Shown piece after piece: positions 36,923 to 48,650 of a stretch of DNA of 64,000 nucleotides. The DNA comes from Providencia rettgeri (lineage in GTDB: Bacteria > Pseudomonadota > Gammaproteobacteria > Enterobacterales > Enterobacteriaceae). The position numbers were made by a program, and so were the translations under genes. The DNA lies in the NCBI RefSeq assembly GCF_041075285.1, contig NZ_CP163512.1:2852001-2916000 (forward strand), read 5' to 3'. Numbering within the stretch: position 1 is the stretch's first letter; every line of letters begins with the position of its first letter. The notes below the pieces were generated by a model, which worked only from the letters and a program-made list of their open reading frames with translations, did not search any database and had not been told where the DNA came from.

Positions 36923-39028
36923 ATGGGGATGGCTATGGGTAAACAATTTATTTGGATTGTGCTCGCTCTGCTCGGTGCTTTTTCACTCGGTTATATCGCC
37001 TTATATCGTGGGGAGCAGATCAATGCACTGTGGATTGTGGTTGCAGCGGTGTGTATCTACCTGATTGCGTATCGCTATTACGGGCTATTTATTGCCAAAA
37101 AAGTTCTACAGGTTGACGAAACACGTATGACACCCGCAATTCGTCATAATGATGGATTGGATTACGTTCCAACCGATAAAAAGATATTATTTGGTCATCA
37201 CTTTGCGGCCATTGCAGGTGCTGGTCCTTTAGTTGGTCCTGTTCTTGCAGCACAAATGGGTTATCTCCCTGGTATGCTATGGCTCCTTGCTGGGGTGGTA
37301 TTAGCGGGTGCCGTACAAGACTTTATGGTGCTGTTTGTTTCTACCCGCCGTGATGGTCGATCACTTGGCGAGTTAGTGAAAGAAGAAATGGGCAACACTG
37401 CGGGTGTGATAGCATTAATTGCCTGCTTTATGATTATGGTGATCATCTTAGCCGTACTTGCGATGATTGTCGTCAAAGCCTTAACTCATAGTCCTTGGGG
37501 GACTTATACCGTCGCTTTCACTATCCCATTGGCGATTTTTATGGGGCTTTATACCCGTTATATACGCCCAGGTCGCATTGGTGAGGTCTCTATTATCGGG
37601 CTAATATTCCTTGTTTTTGCCATTATTTCCGGTGGATGGGTTGCCGAAAGCGAAACATGGGCACCCTATTTTGATTACACGGGTGTGCAATTAACGTGGA
37701 TGCTTGTAGGCTATGGCTTTATTGCGGCTGTACTCCCTGTTTGGCTGTTACTCGCGCCACGTGACTACCTCTCCACCTTCTTAAAAATCGGGACAATTAT
37801 TGGTCTTGCAATTGGTATTTTAATTTTAAATCCTAACCTGCAAATGCCATCACTGACGAAATATATTGATGGTACAGGCCCTGTTTGGGCTGGCGATTTG
37901 TTCCCATTCTTATTTATTACTATTGCCTGTGGTGCCGTTTCGGGTTTCCACGCACTGATTTCTTCAGGTACGACGCCGAAAATGTTAGCGAATGAAAACC
38001 AAGCTTGCTTTATCGGTTATGGCGGTATGTTAATGGAATCATTTGTTGCCATCATGGCATTAGTCGCCGCTTGTGTGATTGATCCTGGTGTATATTTCGC
38101 CATGAACAGTCCAATGGCAATGCTAGCCCCCGCAGGCACACAAGATGTCGTCGCATCTGCTGCACAAGTGGTGAGTAGTTGGGGCTTCCAAATCACTCCT
38201 GAGGTGCTCAACACCATTGCCAATGAGGTAGGGGAAACCAGTATTATCTCCCGTGCTGGTGGTGCACCAACACTTGCGGTTGGAATGGCTTATATTCTCC
38301 ATGGCGCCCTTGGCGGCCTGATGAATGTTGCTTTCTGGTATCACTTTGCCATTTTATTTGAAGCCTTGTTTATCTTAACCGCCGTTGATGCAGGAACGCG
38401 TGCCGCGCGCTTTATGTTACAAGACTTACTCGGTGTCGTATCACCTTCATTAAAACGTACCGATTCACTTCCAGCAAACCTAATTGCAACGGCGCTGTGT
38501 GTGCTCGCATGGGGATATTTCCTTCACCAAGGTGTTGTGGATCCACTCGGCGGTATTAATACTTTATGGCCACTGTTTGGTATCGCAAACCAAATGCTGG
38601 CAGGTATGGCATTGATGCTGTGTGCTGTGGTACTGTTCAAAATGAAGCGTCAAAAGTATGCATGGGTTGCACTCGTCCCAACGGCTTGGTTATTGATTTG
38701 TACCATGACCGCTGGCTGGGAAAAGACCTTCAGTGAAGATGCCCGCGTTGGTTTCTTAGCTGTCGCGAATAAATTCCAAGCGATGATTGATAGTGGCAAT
38801 ATTCCAGCACAATATACGGAATCTCAGCTCACGCAGCTGATTTTCAATAACCGTTTAGATGCTGGCTTAACGATTTTCTTTATGATTGTCGTGGTGTTAC
38901 TGGCTCTATTCTCCATCCGCACTGCGTTGAAAGCATTAAAATCTGACCAACCAACGGCGAGTGAAGTGCCTTACGAACCAATGCCAGCTAACTATGAAGA
39001 GATTGTGGCGAACACCCGCCATCATTGA
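36923..39028 (+). CDS. cstA: CstA, carbon-starvation peptide/pyruvate transporter
   Basis: Large inner-membrane transporter (701 residues, the same length as E. coli CstA) induced on carbon starvation and implicated in peptide and pyruvate uptake. YRGEQINALWIVVAAVCIYL, ILFGHHFAAIAGAGPLVGPV, VSGFHALISSGTTPKMLANE and the C-terminal YEPMPANYEEIV match CstA rather than BtsT. The start is uncertain among ATGs at 36923, 36929 and 36935. It is followed by ybdD as in E. coli. Confidence 0.96.
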   Translation: MGMAMGKQFIWIVLALLGAFSLGYIALYRGEQINALWIVVAAVCIYLIAYRYYGLFIAKKVLQVDETRMTPAIRHNDGLDYVPTDKKILFGHHFAAIAGAGPLVGPVLAAQMGYLPGMLWLLAGVVLAGAVQDFMVLFVSTRRDGRSLGELVKEEMGNTAGVIALIACFMIMVIILAVLAMIVVKALTHSPWGTYTVAFTIPLAIFMGLYTRYIRPGRIGEVSIIGLIFLVFAIISGGWVAESETWAPYFDYTGVQLTWMLVGYGFIAAVLPVWLLLAPRDYLSTFLKIGTIIGLAIGILILNPNLQMPSLTKYIDGTGPVWAGDLFPFLFITIACGAVSGFHALISSGTTPKMLANENQACFIGYGGMLMESFVAIMALVAACVIDPGVYFAMNSPMAMLAPAGTQDVVASAAQVVSSWGFQITPEVLNTIANEVGETSIISRAGGAPTLAVGMAYILHGALGGLMNVAFWYHFAILFEALFILTAVDAGTRAARFMLQDLLGVVSPSLKRTDSLPANLIATALCVLAWGYFLHQGVVDPLGGINTLWPLFGIANQMLAGMALMLCAVVLFKMKRQKYAWVALVPTAWLLICTMTAGWEKTFSEDARVGFLAVANKFQAMIDSGNIPAQYTESQLTQLIFNNRLDAGLTIFFMIVVVLLALFSIRTALKALKSDQPTASEVPYEPMPANYEEIVANTRHH

Positions 39029-39115
39029 TTTCAGCGGAAAAGCTTTTCATTGTTTTGGGTACATGTTCTTTTTCCAAAATAATTCACGTTGGAGCAAGGC
39101 GGCAAAGAAGAGAAT

Positions 39116-39275
39116 CCCTAGTAGCATACACCTGTATGTGACTAGGGTTAGCGAATGAAGCCAACGCAGCAACCGCGTGGAGTATGAAGGAGAAACTAGG
39201 AGCATACATAAGTATGTAACTTGGGTAGCCGAGAGCAGTCAATAACGCTGTAGCGCGAAATAAGAAGGAGAAAAA
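39116..39275 (+). repeat. Tandem 80-bp ERIC-like repeats between cstA and ybdD
   Basis: Two adjacent 80-bp units (39116-39195 and 39196-39275). Each opens with a hairpin around CATACA..TGTATG (CCCTAGT/ACTAGGG arms in unit 1) and ends TATGAAGGAGAAA or AAGAAGGAGAAA. A degenerate third unit may precede at about 39085. The end of unit 2 is the ribosome-binding site of ybdD. The hairpin-plus-AGCGAATGAAGCCAACGCA arrangement resembles intergenic repeats of enteric bacteria; the exact family is not named. Confidence 0.8.
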
Positions 39276-39276
39276 A

Positions 39277-39474
39277 ATGTTTGGGAACTTAGGGAAAGCG
39301 GCGAAGTATCTAGGCCAAGCGGCTAAAATGATGGTCGGCGTCCCTGACTATGACAATTACGTCGCCCATATGCAGCGGACTCACCCTGATCAACCCCCCA
39401 TGACTTACGAGGAGTTTTTTAAAGAACGCCAAGATGCGCGTTATGGAGGAAAAGGTGGGTTTAAGTGCTGTTAG
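39277..39474 (+). CDS. ybdD: YbdD, small CstA-associated protein
   Basis: A 65-residue protein of the YbdD/YjiX (DUF466) family, typically encoded after cstA or btsT and needed for full transporter function in E. coli. [40 protein letters not shown] (split at 20) and [19 protein letters not shown] are characteristic. AGGAG from the upstream repeat serves as Shine-Dalgarno. Confidence 0.95.
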   Translation: MFGNLGKAAKYLGQAAKMMVGVPDYDNYVAHMQRTHPDQPPMTYEEFFKERQDARYGGKGGFKCC

Positions 39475-39492
39475 TCCTTAAAAATATGCAAA

Positions 39493-39529
39493 AAAAAGCC
39501 GTGGCACTCGACCACGGCTTTTTATTTTT
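39493..39529. terminator. Bidirectional ybdD/efp terminator
   Basis: A 12-bp perfect stem AAAAAGCCGTGG/CCACGGCTTTTT (39493-39504, 39512-39523) around a 7-base loop, with T-runs readable on both strands, between convergent ybdD and efp. Confidence 0.93.
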
Positions 39530-39553
39530 AACCATTCAGTATAGGATACGCCG

Positions 39554-40120
39554 TTATTTTACACGTGCGACATATTCCCCTGAACGAGTATCAACACGGA
39601 TAACTTCACCGATCTGAACAAACAGAGGAACCTTAACGACTGCGCCAGTGCTCAGTGTTGCAGGTTTTCCGCCGGTACCTGCGGTATCACCTTTCAGACC
39701 TGGATCCGTATCGGTGATTTCTAACTCAACAAAGTTAGGTGGAGTTACCGCGATAGGACGACCGTCCCACAGTGTTAAGATACATTCTGCTTGGTCAACT
39801 AACCATTTCGCGTTATCGCCAACGGTTTTTTCATCCGCTGCTAACTGTTCGAAAGTTTCGTTGTTCATGAAATGCCAGAACTCACCGTCGTTGTACAGGT
39901 AAGTTAAGTTCATATCCATGACATCTGCACCTTCAACAGAATCAGTAGATTTAAAGGTTTTTTCCAACAGTTTGTTAGAAATCAGTTTGCGAATACGCAC
40001 ACGTGCGAACGCTTGACCTTTACCTGGTTTTACGAATTCGCTTTCTAAAACGACACAAGGCTCGCCATCTAACATGATTTTAAGACCTGAGCGGAATTCA
40101 TTGGTACTATAAGTAGCCAT
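39554..40120 (-). CDS. efp: EF-P, translation elongation factor P
   Basis: Relieves ribosome stalling at polyproline stretches. 188 residues; the loop [10 protein letters not shown] places Lys34 at the tip, the residue modified by EpmA/EpmB. KOW-like N-domain ([19 protein letters not shown]) and two OB domains ending EYVARVK are complete. Divergent from epmB, with 43 bp between start codons, which permits coordinated control. Confidence 0.98.
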   Translation of the reverse strand: MATYSTNEFRSGLKIMLDGEPCVVLESEFVKPGKGQAFARVRIRKLISNKLLEKTFKSTDSVEGADVMDMNLTYLYNDGEFWHFMNNETFEQLAADEKTVGDNAKWLVDQAECILTLWDGRPIAVTPPNFVELEITDTDPGLKGDTAGTGGKPATLSTGAVVKVPLFVQIGEVIRVDTRSGEYVARVK

Positions 40121-40163
40121 GGTGATCCTCTAATTTATAAACTAAAAATGGCATAGCCAAAAA

Positions 40164-41192
40164 ATGGTCGATATTGTAACTCAAAATACCTCATCCAGAG
40201 AAGTCTGGATACAACAACTTGCTGAAGCAATCACTAATCCAGATGAATTGCTGCAAATACTTAACTTGGAAAATCATCTTGATTCGCAAGAAGGTCGTGA
40301 AGCACGTAAATTATTTCCATTACGTGTCCCAATGCCATTTATCTCACGAATGAAAAAAGGCGATCCACTAGACCCGCTGTTATTGCAAGTATTAACCGCA
40401 AAAGCCGAGTTTGATGTACATCCTGGTTTTTCTACTGACCCGCTGGAAGAGCAGGATAATGAGATCCCAAGCTTACTGCATAAATACCACAACCGCGCAT
40501 TACTGCTCGTTAAAGGTGGCTGTGCAGTAAACTGTCGCTACTGTTTTCGCCGGCATTTTCCTTATGAAGATAACAAAGGAAATAAAAATAACTGGTTGAT
40601 GGCTGTGGATTATATAAAAAACCACACCGAACTCAATGAAATCATCTTCTCAGGTGGTGATCCGTTAATGGCAAAAGACCATGAACTCGATTGGTTGATA
40701 AGCCAACTGGAAGCTATTCCCCATATCCACCGCTTGAGAATTCATACTCGTTTGCCTGTTGTGATCCCTGAGCGGATCACCGATGCATTGTGCGAAAGAT
40801 TAGCACGCTCACGCTTGCAAGTCGTTATGGTAACGCATATCAACCACGCTAATGAAATTGATGAAGCATTAACGAAATCAATGCAAAAGCTCAAAAAAGC
40901 GGGTGTCACATTATTAAATCAAAGCGTTTTACTACGACAAGTGAATGATAACGTGACTGCGCTGATGAATTTGAGTAATGCCTTGTTTGATGCGGGTATT
41001 CTGCCCTACTACTTACATGTTTTAGACAAAGTGCAAGGCGCTGCCCACTTTTTAGTCAGCGACATGGAAGCAAGGCAATTGATACAACAATTATTAAGCA
41101 AGGTATCCGGATATCTCGTACCTAAGCTTGCACGGGAAATTGGTGGAGAACCCAGCAAAACATTGCTCGATCTCAACTTAAGGCAGAGCTAA
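40164..41192 (+). CDS. epmB: EpmB, lysine 2,3-aminomutase for EF-P modification
   Basis: Radical-SAM, PLP-dependent enzyme converting (S)-lysine to (R)-beta-lysine, which EpmA attaches to EF-P. 342 residues with the cluster motif CAVNCRYCFRRHFPYED (CxxxCxxC, about residues 115-123), FSGGDPLMAKDHEL near 170 and a PLP-lysine region around HVLDKVQGAAHF. Length and sequence match E. coli EpmB. Confidence 0.97.
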   Translation: MVDIVTQNTSSREVWIQQLAEAITNPDELLQILNLENHLDSQEGREARKLFPLRVPMPFISRMKKGDPLDPLLLQVLTAKAEFDVHPGFSTDPLEEQDNEIPSLLHKYHNRALLLVKGGCAVNCRYCFRRHFPYEDNKGNKNNWLMAVDYIKNHTELNEIIFSGGDPLMAKDHELDWLISQLEAIPHIHRLRIHTRLPVVIPERITDALCERLARSRLQVVMVTHINHANEIDEALTKSMQKLKKAGVTLLNQSVLLRQVNDNVTALMNLSNALFDAGILPYYLHVLDKVQGAAHFLVSDMEARQLIQQLLSKVSGYLVPKLAREIGGEPSKTLLDLNLRQS

Positions 41193-41199
41193 TCAGCAA

Positions 41200-41228
41200 A
41201 ATGCCCAAATAAAGATTATTTGGGCATT
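41200..41228. terminator. Shared epmB/yjeI hairpin
   Basis: A 13-bp perfect stem AATGCCCAAATAA/TTATTTGGGCATT with a 3-base loop between the convergent ends of epmB and yjeI. No strong T-run outside the stem itself, though the arms are T-rich. Confidence 0.75.
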
Positions 41229-41239
41229 GCTAATTCATT

Positions 41240-41584
41240 TTAGGGGCACTTATAGACTTGACCAACCATTTTACTATCTAGCGGGATAAAGCTAGAGAGC
41301 ACGGTTTCACTCGGGCTGGTTGCACCAAAAATCACATTTCCGCCCATGTCAGCCGCTTTATTACGCAAATCATTCGCTGCACTGCGCATAGAACTGGATT
41401 CATTGTTTACACCGCTCAACCAGTTGCTTTGTGTCCCTACAACCTGACCGAGAAGTTGACAATCACTTCCAGGTTGATTCTCAACAAAACGAACTTGTGA
41501 GCCTGCCGCAGTCAAGTTAGTTGACGTTGAACAACCCGCTAAAAGCAGTAATGCAGCAGCACCAAGCAAGACTTTAATTCGCAT
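41240..41584 (-). CDS. yjeI: YjeI-like DUF4156 lipoprotein
   Basis: A 114-residue lipoprotein from the ATG at 41584 (MRIKVLLGAAALLLLAGCS, GAGGG upstream). The lipobox LLAGC places the lipidated Cys near residue 18. The mature part has a single further Cys pair (SDCQLLG and VYKCP) and the GGNVIFG motif. E. coli yjeI sits in the same place between groL and epmB; function unknown. Confidence 0.88.
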   Translation of the reverse strand: MRIKVLLGAAALLLLAGCSTSTNLTAAGSQVRFVENQPGSDCQLLGQVVGTQSNWLSGVNNESSSMRSAANDLRNKAADMGGNVIFGATSPSETVLSSFIPLDSKMVGQVYKCP

Positions 41585-41875
41585 GTTTTCCCTCATTTTT
41601 CATTGTGTTTTTGCAGCTGGTTTGAAATTCATTAGCCCTAATACGGTATATCACAAATAGCTAAGAGGTGATCCACACACTGCGTCACAATTGCCGCACA
41701 TCACCAGTCGCATAGAGTCTATCACAAATTAACCGAGAACCTGCTTTATTCTTTGCTAATTCAAACCATTTTACCTTACGTTAAATATAACCCGCTAAGC
41801 AATGCTGACGCAAAAATAAATCATATATCGCATCAATTGTATATTGATTTGGTTCACTAAATATTGATTGAAGCC
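41585..41875. other. yjeI-groEL spacer
   Basis: About 290 bp of AT-rich sequence holding the yjeI promoter; apart from the groEL terminator at its far end no feature could be assigned. Confidence 0.5.
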
Positions 41876-41916
41876 GAAAAAAAACCGACACGATAAGATA
41901 AACTCACCGTGCCGGT
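41876..41916 (-). terminator. groEL terminator
   Basis: On the minus strand ACCGGCACG pairs with CGTGTCGGT (one mismatch) around a 15-base AT-rich loop that may extend the stem, followed by a T8 run. It lies about 55 bp after the groEL stop. Confidence 0.85.
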
Positions 41917-41971
41917 CTTATTCAGGCTAAGTCACGAGTTATCGTGATTAAGCGTGATGTCGCCAAATGGC

Positions 41972-43627
<1,656 letters not shown>

Positions 43628-43666
43628 TCAAATTCTTTTCGTTCGTTGAGAAGTTTTAAGTGAAAA

Positions 43667-44017
<351 letters not shown>

Positions 44018-44044
44018 TTAAATAAACTAGTACCATGTTTGAGC

Positions 44045-44073
44045 AGATTGGGGCTAGGCGAAAGGACTTCAAG
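44045..44073 (-). promoter_or_regulatory. Sigma-32 promoter of groESL
   Basis: On the minus strand CTTGAA (44073-44068) is followed after 14 bases by CCCCAATCT (44053-44045), a near-perfect heat-shock promoter (CTTGAA-N13/14-CCCCATnT). It lies about 85 bp upstream of groES. RpoH from this same window would use it. Confidence 0.95.
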
Positions 44074-44076
44074 GGG

Positions 44077-44108
44077 GGGAGATAAAAATTTTTTCATTTT
44101 TATCTCCC
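44077..44108 (-). terminator. fxsA hairpin before the groES promoter
   Basis: A 13-bp perfect stem GGGAGATAAAAAT/ATTTTTATCTCCC with a 6-base loop lies 16 bp after the fxsA stop and only 3 bp from the sigma-32 -35 box. No T-run follows on the minus strand, so it is a weak terminator or a 3'-end stabiliser. Confidence 0.6.
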
Positions 44109-44124
44109 TGCAAATAAAAGGGAT

Positions 44125-44640
44125 TTACGGTTTTGAGCGATCGTCTTTATCTGATATATCTGATTTCTCTGTGTTATCAATGGTAAAAGACGGATCATCC
44201 TGCTTACGTTGGAATTCGCCTTCAAATGTATTACCGTTTTGATATCCACCATTTCTCGACTGATTAAAACCCGCACCTGGTTGGTAAAAACGAATATGCG
44301 GAATTAATCGCATAACGATAAGTTTTTGTACTGGAGGAAGTAGTAATAATAAACCAATAAAATCAGTGAAAAATCCGGGGACGATTAATAAAAAACCGGC
44401 TAAAACGAGTGCAACACTTTTGATCATTTCTGCCGCAGGGCTCTCACCAGACGCTAATTTTTGTTGAATTTGCAAAACGTTTTTCATGCCTTGGTTTTTC
44501 ACCAAAGACACACCTAAACAGGATGTTAGCACCACCAAAATCAGTGTCATCAAAACACCCACTTCGGAAGCCACCCTCACGAAAATGACGGACTCAATGT
44601 AAACAAGAATACCTATCAGAATTAGTGGTAACCAGCGCAC
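44125..44640 (-). CDS. fxsA: FxsA, cytoplasmic-membrane protein
   Basis: Inner-membrane protein whose overproduction suppresses F exclusion of phage T7 in E. coli. 171 residues from a GTG start (AAGGAG 5 bases upstream). Hydrophobic segments at about 5-20, 27-45 and 75-100 with family stretches GVSLVKNQGMKNVLQIQQ and LLIVPGFFTDFIGLLLLLPP. The C-terminal 45 residues are polar. It neighbours groES as in E. coli. Confidence 0.93.
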   Translation of the reverse strand: MRWLPLILIGILVYIESVIFVRVASEVGVLMTLILVVLTSCLGVSLVKNQGMKNVLQIQQKLASGESPAAEMIKSVALVLAGFLLIVPGFFTDFIGLLLLLPPVQKLIVMRLIPHIRFYQPGAGFNQSRNGGYQNGNTFEGEFQRKQDDPSFTIDNTEKSDISDKDDRSKP

Positions 44641-45083
44641 AAGTTCTCCTTTATTTCAATAAGCTATCGACTATTTTACGCCCCTCGGAAAACCTTTGTG
44701 AACTGCATCTAAGAGACAACTATCAATATTCGCTTTTTTCTTTAGTATAGCCATAATAATTGGGGCAAAGATATCGCTTTTCAACTCACGGATTTTTTTG
44801 ATTAATCCGACTTAACTGTGATGAATATCACACAACGCGAAATCTGTTGCATAAATCAAACTATATAGTGATCTAGATTCAAGGCATTGTTTCATTAAAA
44901 GCATATCATCTACCCATAAATCAGTAGATCATAATGCTGATAACGTAGTAAAAGGTGTTAATTGCTTGTAAAGTTTTATTTTACAATATTAATCTCCTGT
45001 GAAGTTTTGTTTTTACGATATATGGATTTTTATAAGCGCATACATAAACGGACAGTAACTGTAATCTAATTAAGAAGGTTCTC
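44641..45083 (+). other. fxsA/aspA divergent spacer
   Basis: 443 bp, AT-rich. Contains the CRP site at 44817-44832 and must hold the promoters of aspA and fxsA. No other site was assigned; FNR control of aspA is not visible as a clear box. Confidence 0.55.
44817..44832. promoter_or_regulatory. CRP site upstream of aspA
   Basis: TGTGA-TGAATA-TCACA is a perfect match to the CRP half-site consensus, about 250 bp before aspA. Catabolite control of aspA is known in E. coli. Confidence 0.88.
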
Positions 45084-46508
45084 ATGTCAAACAATACTCG
45101 TATCGAAGAAGACCTGTTAGGTAAAAAAGAAGTTCCAGCTGATGCCTATTATGGTGTTCATACTCTGCGTGCGATTGAAAACTTTTATATCAGTGACCGC
45201 ACTATTAACGATGTCCCAGAATTTATTCGTGGCATGGTTATGGTTAAAAAAGCGGCTGCTTTAGCCAACAAAGAACTAAAAACGATCCCACGCAATATTG
45301 CAGAAACCATTATTAAAGCCTGTGATATTGTGTTGAATGAAGGCAAGTGCATGGATCAGTTCCCTGTTGACGTATTCCAAGGTGGTGCGGGCACATCACT
45401 GAATATGAATACCAACGAGGTCCTTGCAAACATCGGTCTTGAACTGATGGGCCATAAAAAGGGTGAGTATGAATTCTTAAATCCTAATGACCACCTAAAT
45501 AAAAGCCAATCCACTAACGATGCATACCCTACAGGGTTCCGTATCGCAGTGTACAACTCTGTACTGAAGTTAATTGAATCTGTTGAATACCTGAAAAAAG
45601 GCTTTGAAGCTAAAGCTGAAGAATACAAAGACATTCTGAAAATGGGACGTACCCAATTACAGGATGCCGTCCCAATGACCGTCGGCCAAGAATTCCATGC
45701 TTTCGCTACCCTTCTGAAAGAAGAAGAGAAAAACCTGAAACGCAGCATTGAATTACTGCTCGAAGTTAACTTAGGTGCAACTGCTATCGGTACTGGTCTC
45801 AACACAGCGCCTGGTTATTCTGAGCTAGCCGTTAAGAAATTAGCAGAAGTGACTGGCTTACCATGCGTTCCCGCTGAAGACTTAATCGAAGCAACCTCTG
45901 ACTGTGGGGCTTACATCACTGTTCACGCGGGCTTAAAACGTCTGGCGATGAAACTGTCTAAAATCTGTAACGACTTACGCCTGTTATCTTCTGGTCCTCG
46001 TGCAGGTCTTAAAGAAATCAACTTACCTGAGTTACAAGCCGGTTCTTCTATCATGCCAGCGAAAGTTAACCCTGTTATTCCAGAAGTGGTTAATCAAGCT
46101 TGTTTCAAAGTTATCGGTAACGATATCTGCGTCACAATGGCAGCAGAAGCGGGTCAATTACAGTTAAACGTAATGGAGCCTGCAATTGGTCAAGCGATGT
46201 TCGAATCTATCTCACTGATGAACAACGCATGTCGCAACCTGCAAGAAAAATGCATTAGCGGCATTACCGTGAATAAAGAAATCTGCGAAGCGTTTGTATT
46301 TAACTCAATCGGTATCGTCACTTACTTGAACCCATTCATTGGTCACCACAACGGCGACATCGTAGGTAAAATTTGCGCAGAAACAGGTAAGAGCGTACGT
46401 GAAGTTGTTCTTGAACGCGGTTTACTGACCGAAGCAGAGCTGGACGATATTTTCTCTGTTGAGAACTTAAAACACCCAGCTTATAAAGCAAAACGTTTTG
46501 ATGACTAA
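45084..46508 (+). CDS. aspA: AspA, aspartate ammonia-lyase
   Basis: Deaminates aspartate to fumarate and ammonia, supplying fumarate for FrdABCD under anaerobiosis. 474 residues of the fumarase/aspartase superfamily; the signature loop [11 protein letters not shown] (about residues 317-327) contains the catalytic Ser region, with [17 protein letters not shown] and [13 protein letters not shown] also present. Followed by a terminator and dcuA, as in E. coli. Confidence 0.97.
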   Translation: MSNNTRIEEDLLGKKEVPADAYYGVHTLRAIENFYISDRTINDVPEFIRGMVMVKKAAALANKELKTIPRNIAETIIKACDIVLNEGKCMDQFPVDVFQGGAGTSLNMNTNEVLANIGLELMGHKKGEYEFLNPNDHLNKSQSTNDAYPTGFRIAVYNSVLKLIESVEYLKKGFEAKAEEYKDILKMGRTQLQDAVPMTVGQEFHAFATLLKEEEKNLKRSIELLLEVNLGATAIGTGLNTAPGYSELAVKKLAEVTGLPCVPAEDLIEATSDCGAYITVHAGLKRLAMKLSKICNDLRLLSSGPRAGLKEINLPELQAGSSIMPAKVNPVIPEVVNQACFKVIGNDICVTMAAEAGQLQLNVMEPAIGQAMFESISLMNNACRNLQEKCISGITVNKEICEAFVFNSIGIVTYLNPFIGHHNGDIVGKICAETGKSVREVVLERGLLTEAELDDIFSVENLKHPAYKAKRFDD

Positions 46509-46542
46509 AATTTTATGTTTATCATAAATAATACTTAAAAAT

Positions 46543-46578
46543 AAAGGCACGCCTCTCATCAGAAAGCGTGCCTTTTTT
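46543..46578 (+). terminator. aspA terminator
   Basis: A 10-bp stem AAAGGCACGC/GCGTGCCTTT (46543-46552, 46566-46575) followed by TTT, 35 bp after aspA. dcuA starts 75 bp later, so it may be partly read through. Confidence 0.9.
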
Positions 46579-46652
46579 GATTCATGCACACACAAATAAT
46601 TAACATAACAGTTTCATAATTTTAATTTTCATTTTGTCGAGGAGTAAACACT

Positions 46653-47975
46653 ATGTTAGCCGTAGAATTTATTATTGTTCTGCTGGCCATTTTTTTGGGG
46701 GCCCGTCTTGGTGGGATAGGTATCGGTTTTGCCGGTGGCCTTGGTGTACTGGTACTCGCTGCAATTGGCGTGAAACCAGGGACTATTCCATTTGACGTTA
46801 TCTCCATTATCATGGCTGTTATCGCCGCTATCTCTGCAATGCAAATTGCTGGCGGTTTAGATTATTTAGTTGCTCAAACAGAAAAATTACTGCGCCGCAA
46901 TCCTAAATACATCACCATCCTTGCACCTATCGTGACCTATTTCCTGACGCTATTTGCAGGTACAGGTAATATCTCATTAGCAACGCTACCCGTTATTGCA
47001 GAAGTGGCAAAAGAACAAGGTGTGAAACCTTGTCGTCCACTGTCTACAGCGGTCGTTGCAGCTCAGATAGGTATCACTGCCTCGCCAATTTCCGCTGCGG
47101 TTGTGTATATGGCATCAGTCATGGAAAACCCTGCGATGGTTGGTGCTGGAAACACAGTTAGCTATATCACGCTGTTAGGTATTTTATTACCCGCTACCTT
47201 CTTAGCTATCATTCTGATGTCTTTCATTATCTCTTGGACATTCAATTCAAAACTGTCTGATGACCCAATCTACCAGAAACGTTTAGCTGAAGGCCTTGTT
47301 GAATTGCGCGGTAGCCAAGCAAAAGAGATCAAGGCAGGTGCTAAATCGTCTGTACTGTTGTTCCTACTCGGCGTTATTGGCGTCGTTTGTTACGCAATTA
47401 TCAACAGCCCAAGTTTAGGCATTGTTGAAACACCGCTGATGAACACCACCAACGCAATTTTGATTATCATGTTAACCGTAGCAACGTTAATCACTATTCT
47501 GTGCCGTGTAAACACTGATGCTATCTTGAATTCAAGTACCTTTAAAGCAGGTATGAGCGCATGTATTTGTATCTTAGGTGTCGCTTGGTTAGGTGATACT
47601 TTCGTACAGCATAACATCGACTGGATTAAAGAAACTGCGGGTGACCTGATCCACGAGCATTCATGGATGTTAGCCGTTATTTTCTTCTTCTGTTCTGCGC
47701 TGTTATATTCTCAAGCAGCAACAGCCAAAGCACTGATGCCAATGGCTTTAGCACTCAATGTTAGCCCATTAACCGCTATCGCTTCATTCTCAGCCGTATC
47801 TGGTCTGTTCATTCTGCCTACTTACCCAACTCTGGTTGCGGCAGTACAAATGGATGACACAGGGACTACGCGCATTGGTAAATTTGTCTTTAACCACCCA
47901 TTCTTTATTCCGGGAACCATTGCCGTTGCACTAGCAGTTACATTTGGCTTCCTATTCGGTGGAATGATCCTCTAG
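46653..47975 (+). CDS. dcuA: DcuA, C4-dicarboxylate transporter
   Basis: Inner-membrane aspartate/fumarate/succinate exchanger. 440 residues, slightly longer than the 433 of E. coli DcuA, with a small insertion near VMENPAMVGAGNTVSYITLL. The N-terminus IIVLLAIFLGARLGGIGIGF and KALMPMALALNVSPLTA are nearly identical to E. coli. Works with AspA and Frd: aspartate in, succinate out. Confidence 0.97.
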   Translation: MLAVEFIIVLLAIFLGARLGGIGIGFAGGLGVLVLAAIGVKPGTIPFDVISIIMAVIAAISAMQIAGGLDYLVAQTEKLLRRNPKYITILAPIVTYFLTLFAGTGNISLATLPVIAEVAKEQGVKPCRPLSTAVVAAQIGITASPISAAVVYMASVMENPAMVGAGNTVSYITLLGILLPATFLAIILMSFIISWTFNSKLSDDPIYQKRLAEGLVELRGSQAKEIKAGAKSSVLLFLLGVIGVVCYAIINSPSLGIVETPLMNTTNAILIIMLTVATLITILCRVNTDAILNSSTFKAGMSACICILGVAWLGDTFVQHNIDWIKETAGDLIHEHSWMLAVIFFFCSALLYSQAATAKALMPMALALNVSPLTAIASFSAVSGLFILPTYPTLVAAVQMDDTGTTRIGKFVFNHPFFIPGTIAVALAVTFGFLFGGMIL

Positions 47976-48003
47976 TACTGTGTAAAGCCTGATTTATAGC
48001 TTG

Positions 48004-48034
48004 AAAACCCGTGGCATGGTTCACGGGTTTTTAT
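48004..48034 (+). terminator. dcuA terminator
   Basis: AAAACCCGTG (48004-48013) pairs with CACGGGTTTT (48022-48031) with T-run, 28 bp after dcuA. Confidence 0.92.
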
Positions 48035-48650
48035 GTTTAAATGTCATTTTTAATTATCACTACTATCATGATAATTAATATTAAGCCTAAAAAATAAACT
48101 GCCTATATTATTTCTTTTCACACATTCAATTTAATAATTTTCGTAAAATATATTAATTATAGCCTTCCAATATCTATTCAATATCCACATTTCACGCTAT
48201 ATAAGAAGAATAAAAAAACCAAATTTGTCCAATGAAACATTTATATTAATAATGTCTATATAAGTGTAACAAGCAATGAATATATTGATTAAAAACCAGC
48301 TAAATAACACGAGCTTTTCCTAAAAAAAACAAAAGAAATATATCTTCAAAGAACCGCAATACTTAGAATATAACACCAAGTTAAATAGTCAAAAGCAATA
48401 GCTTTGCAATAAAAACCCAAAATAGAGGCACTTAAAACTCTTTTTATGAGTACAACGAATAGGTGTTATCTATTGATCAACTAAAATCAATCCGCAATAA
48501 ATATTGGTAATAACGCGCTCATCCTTGTTTAATAAATATCAAAAATGCCGTCATGGCTTTTTTGCCATCTTTAAATCGATACTTAAGATATAAAATAAAG
48601 CCATTAGTTTAATAACTAACCTTAAAAACATCAATTTATTTGGAGGAGGA
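48035..48650. other. AT-rich spacer in place of cutA-dsbD
   Basis: About 615 bp of strongly AT-rich DNA with no credible coding frame. A small hairpin ATGGC-TTTTTT-GCCAT lies near 48553-48571. In E. coli cutA and dsbD occupy the corresponding position between dcuA and yjdC. It presumably holds the promoter of the MrpJ-like gene. Confidence 0.5.

Noticed and set aside
45356..45805. 149-codon frame antisense to aspA
   Set aside because: Lies wholly within highly conserved aspA with no independent signals.
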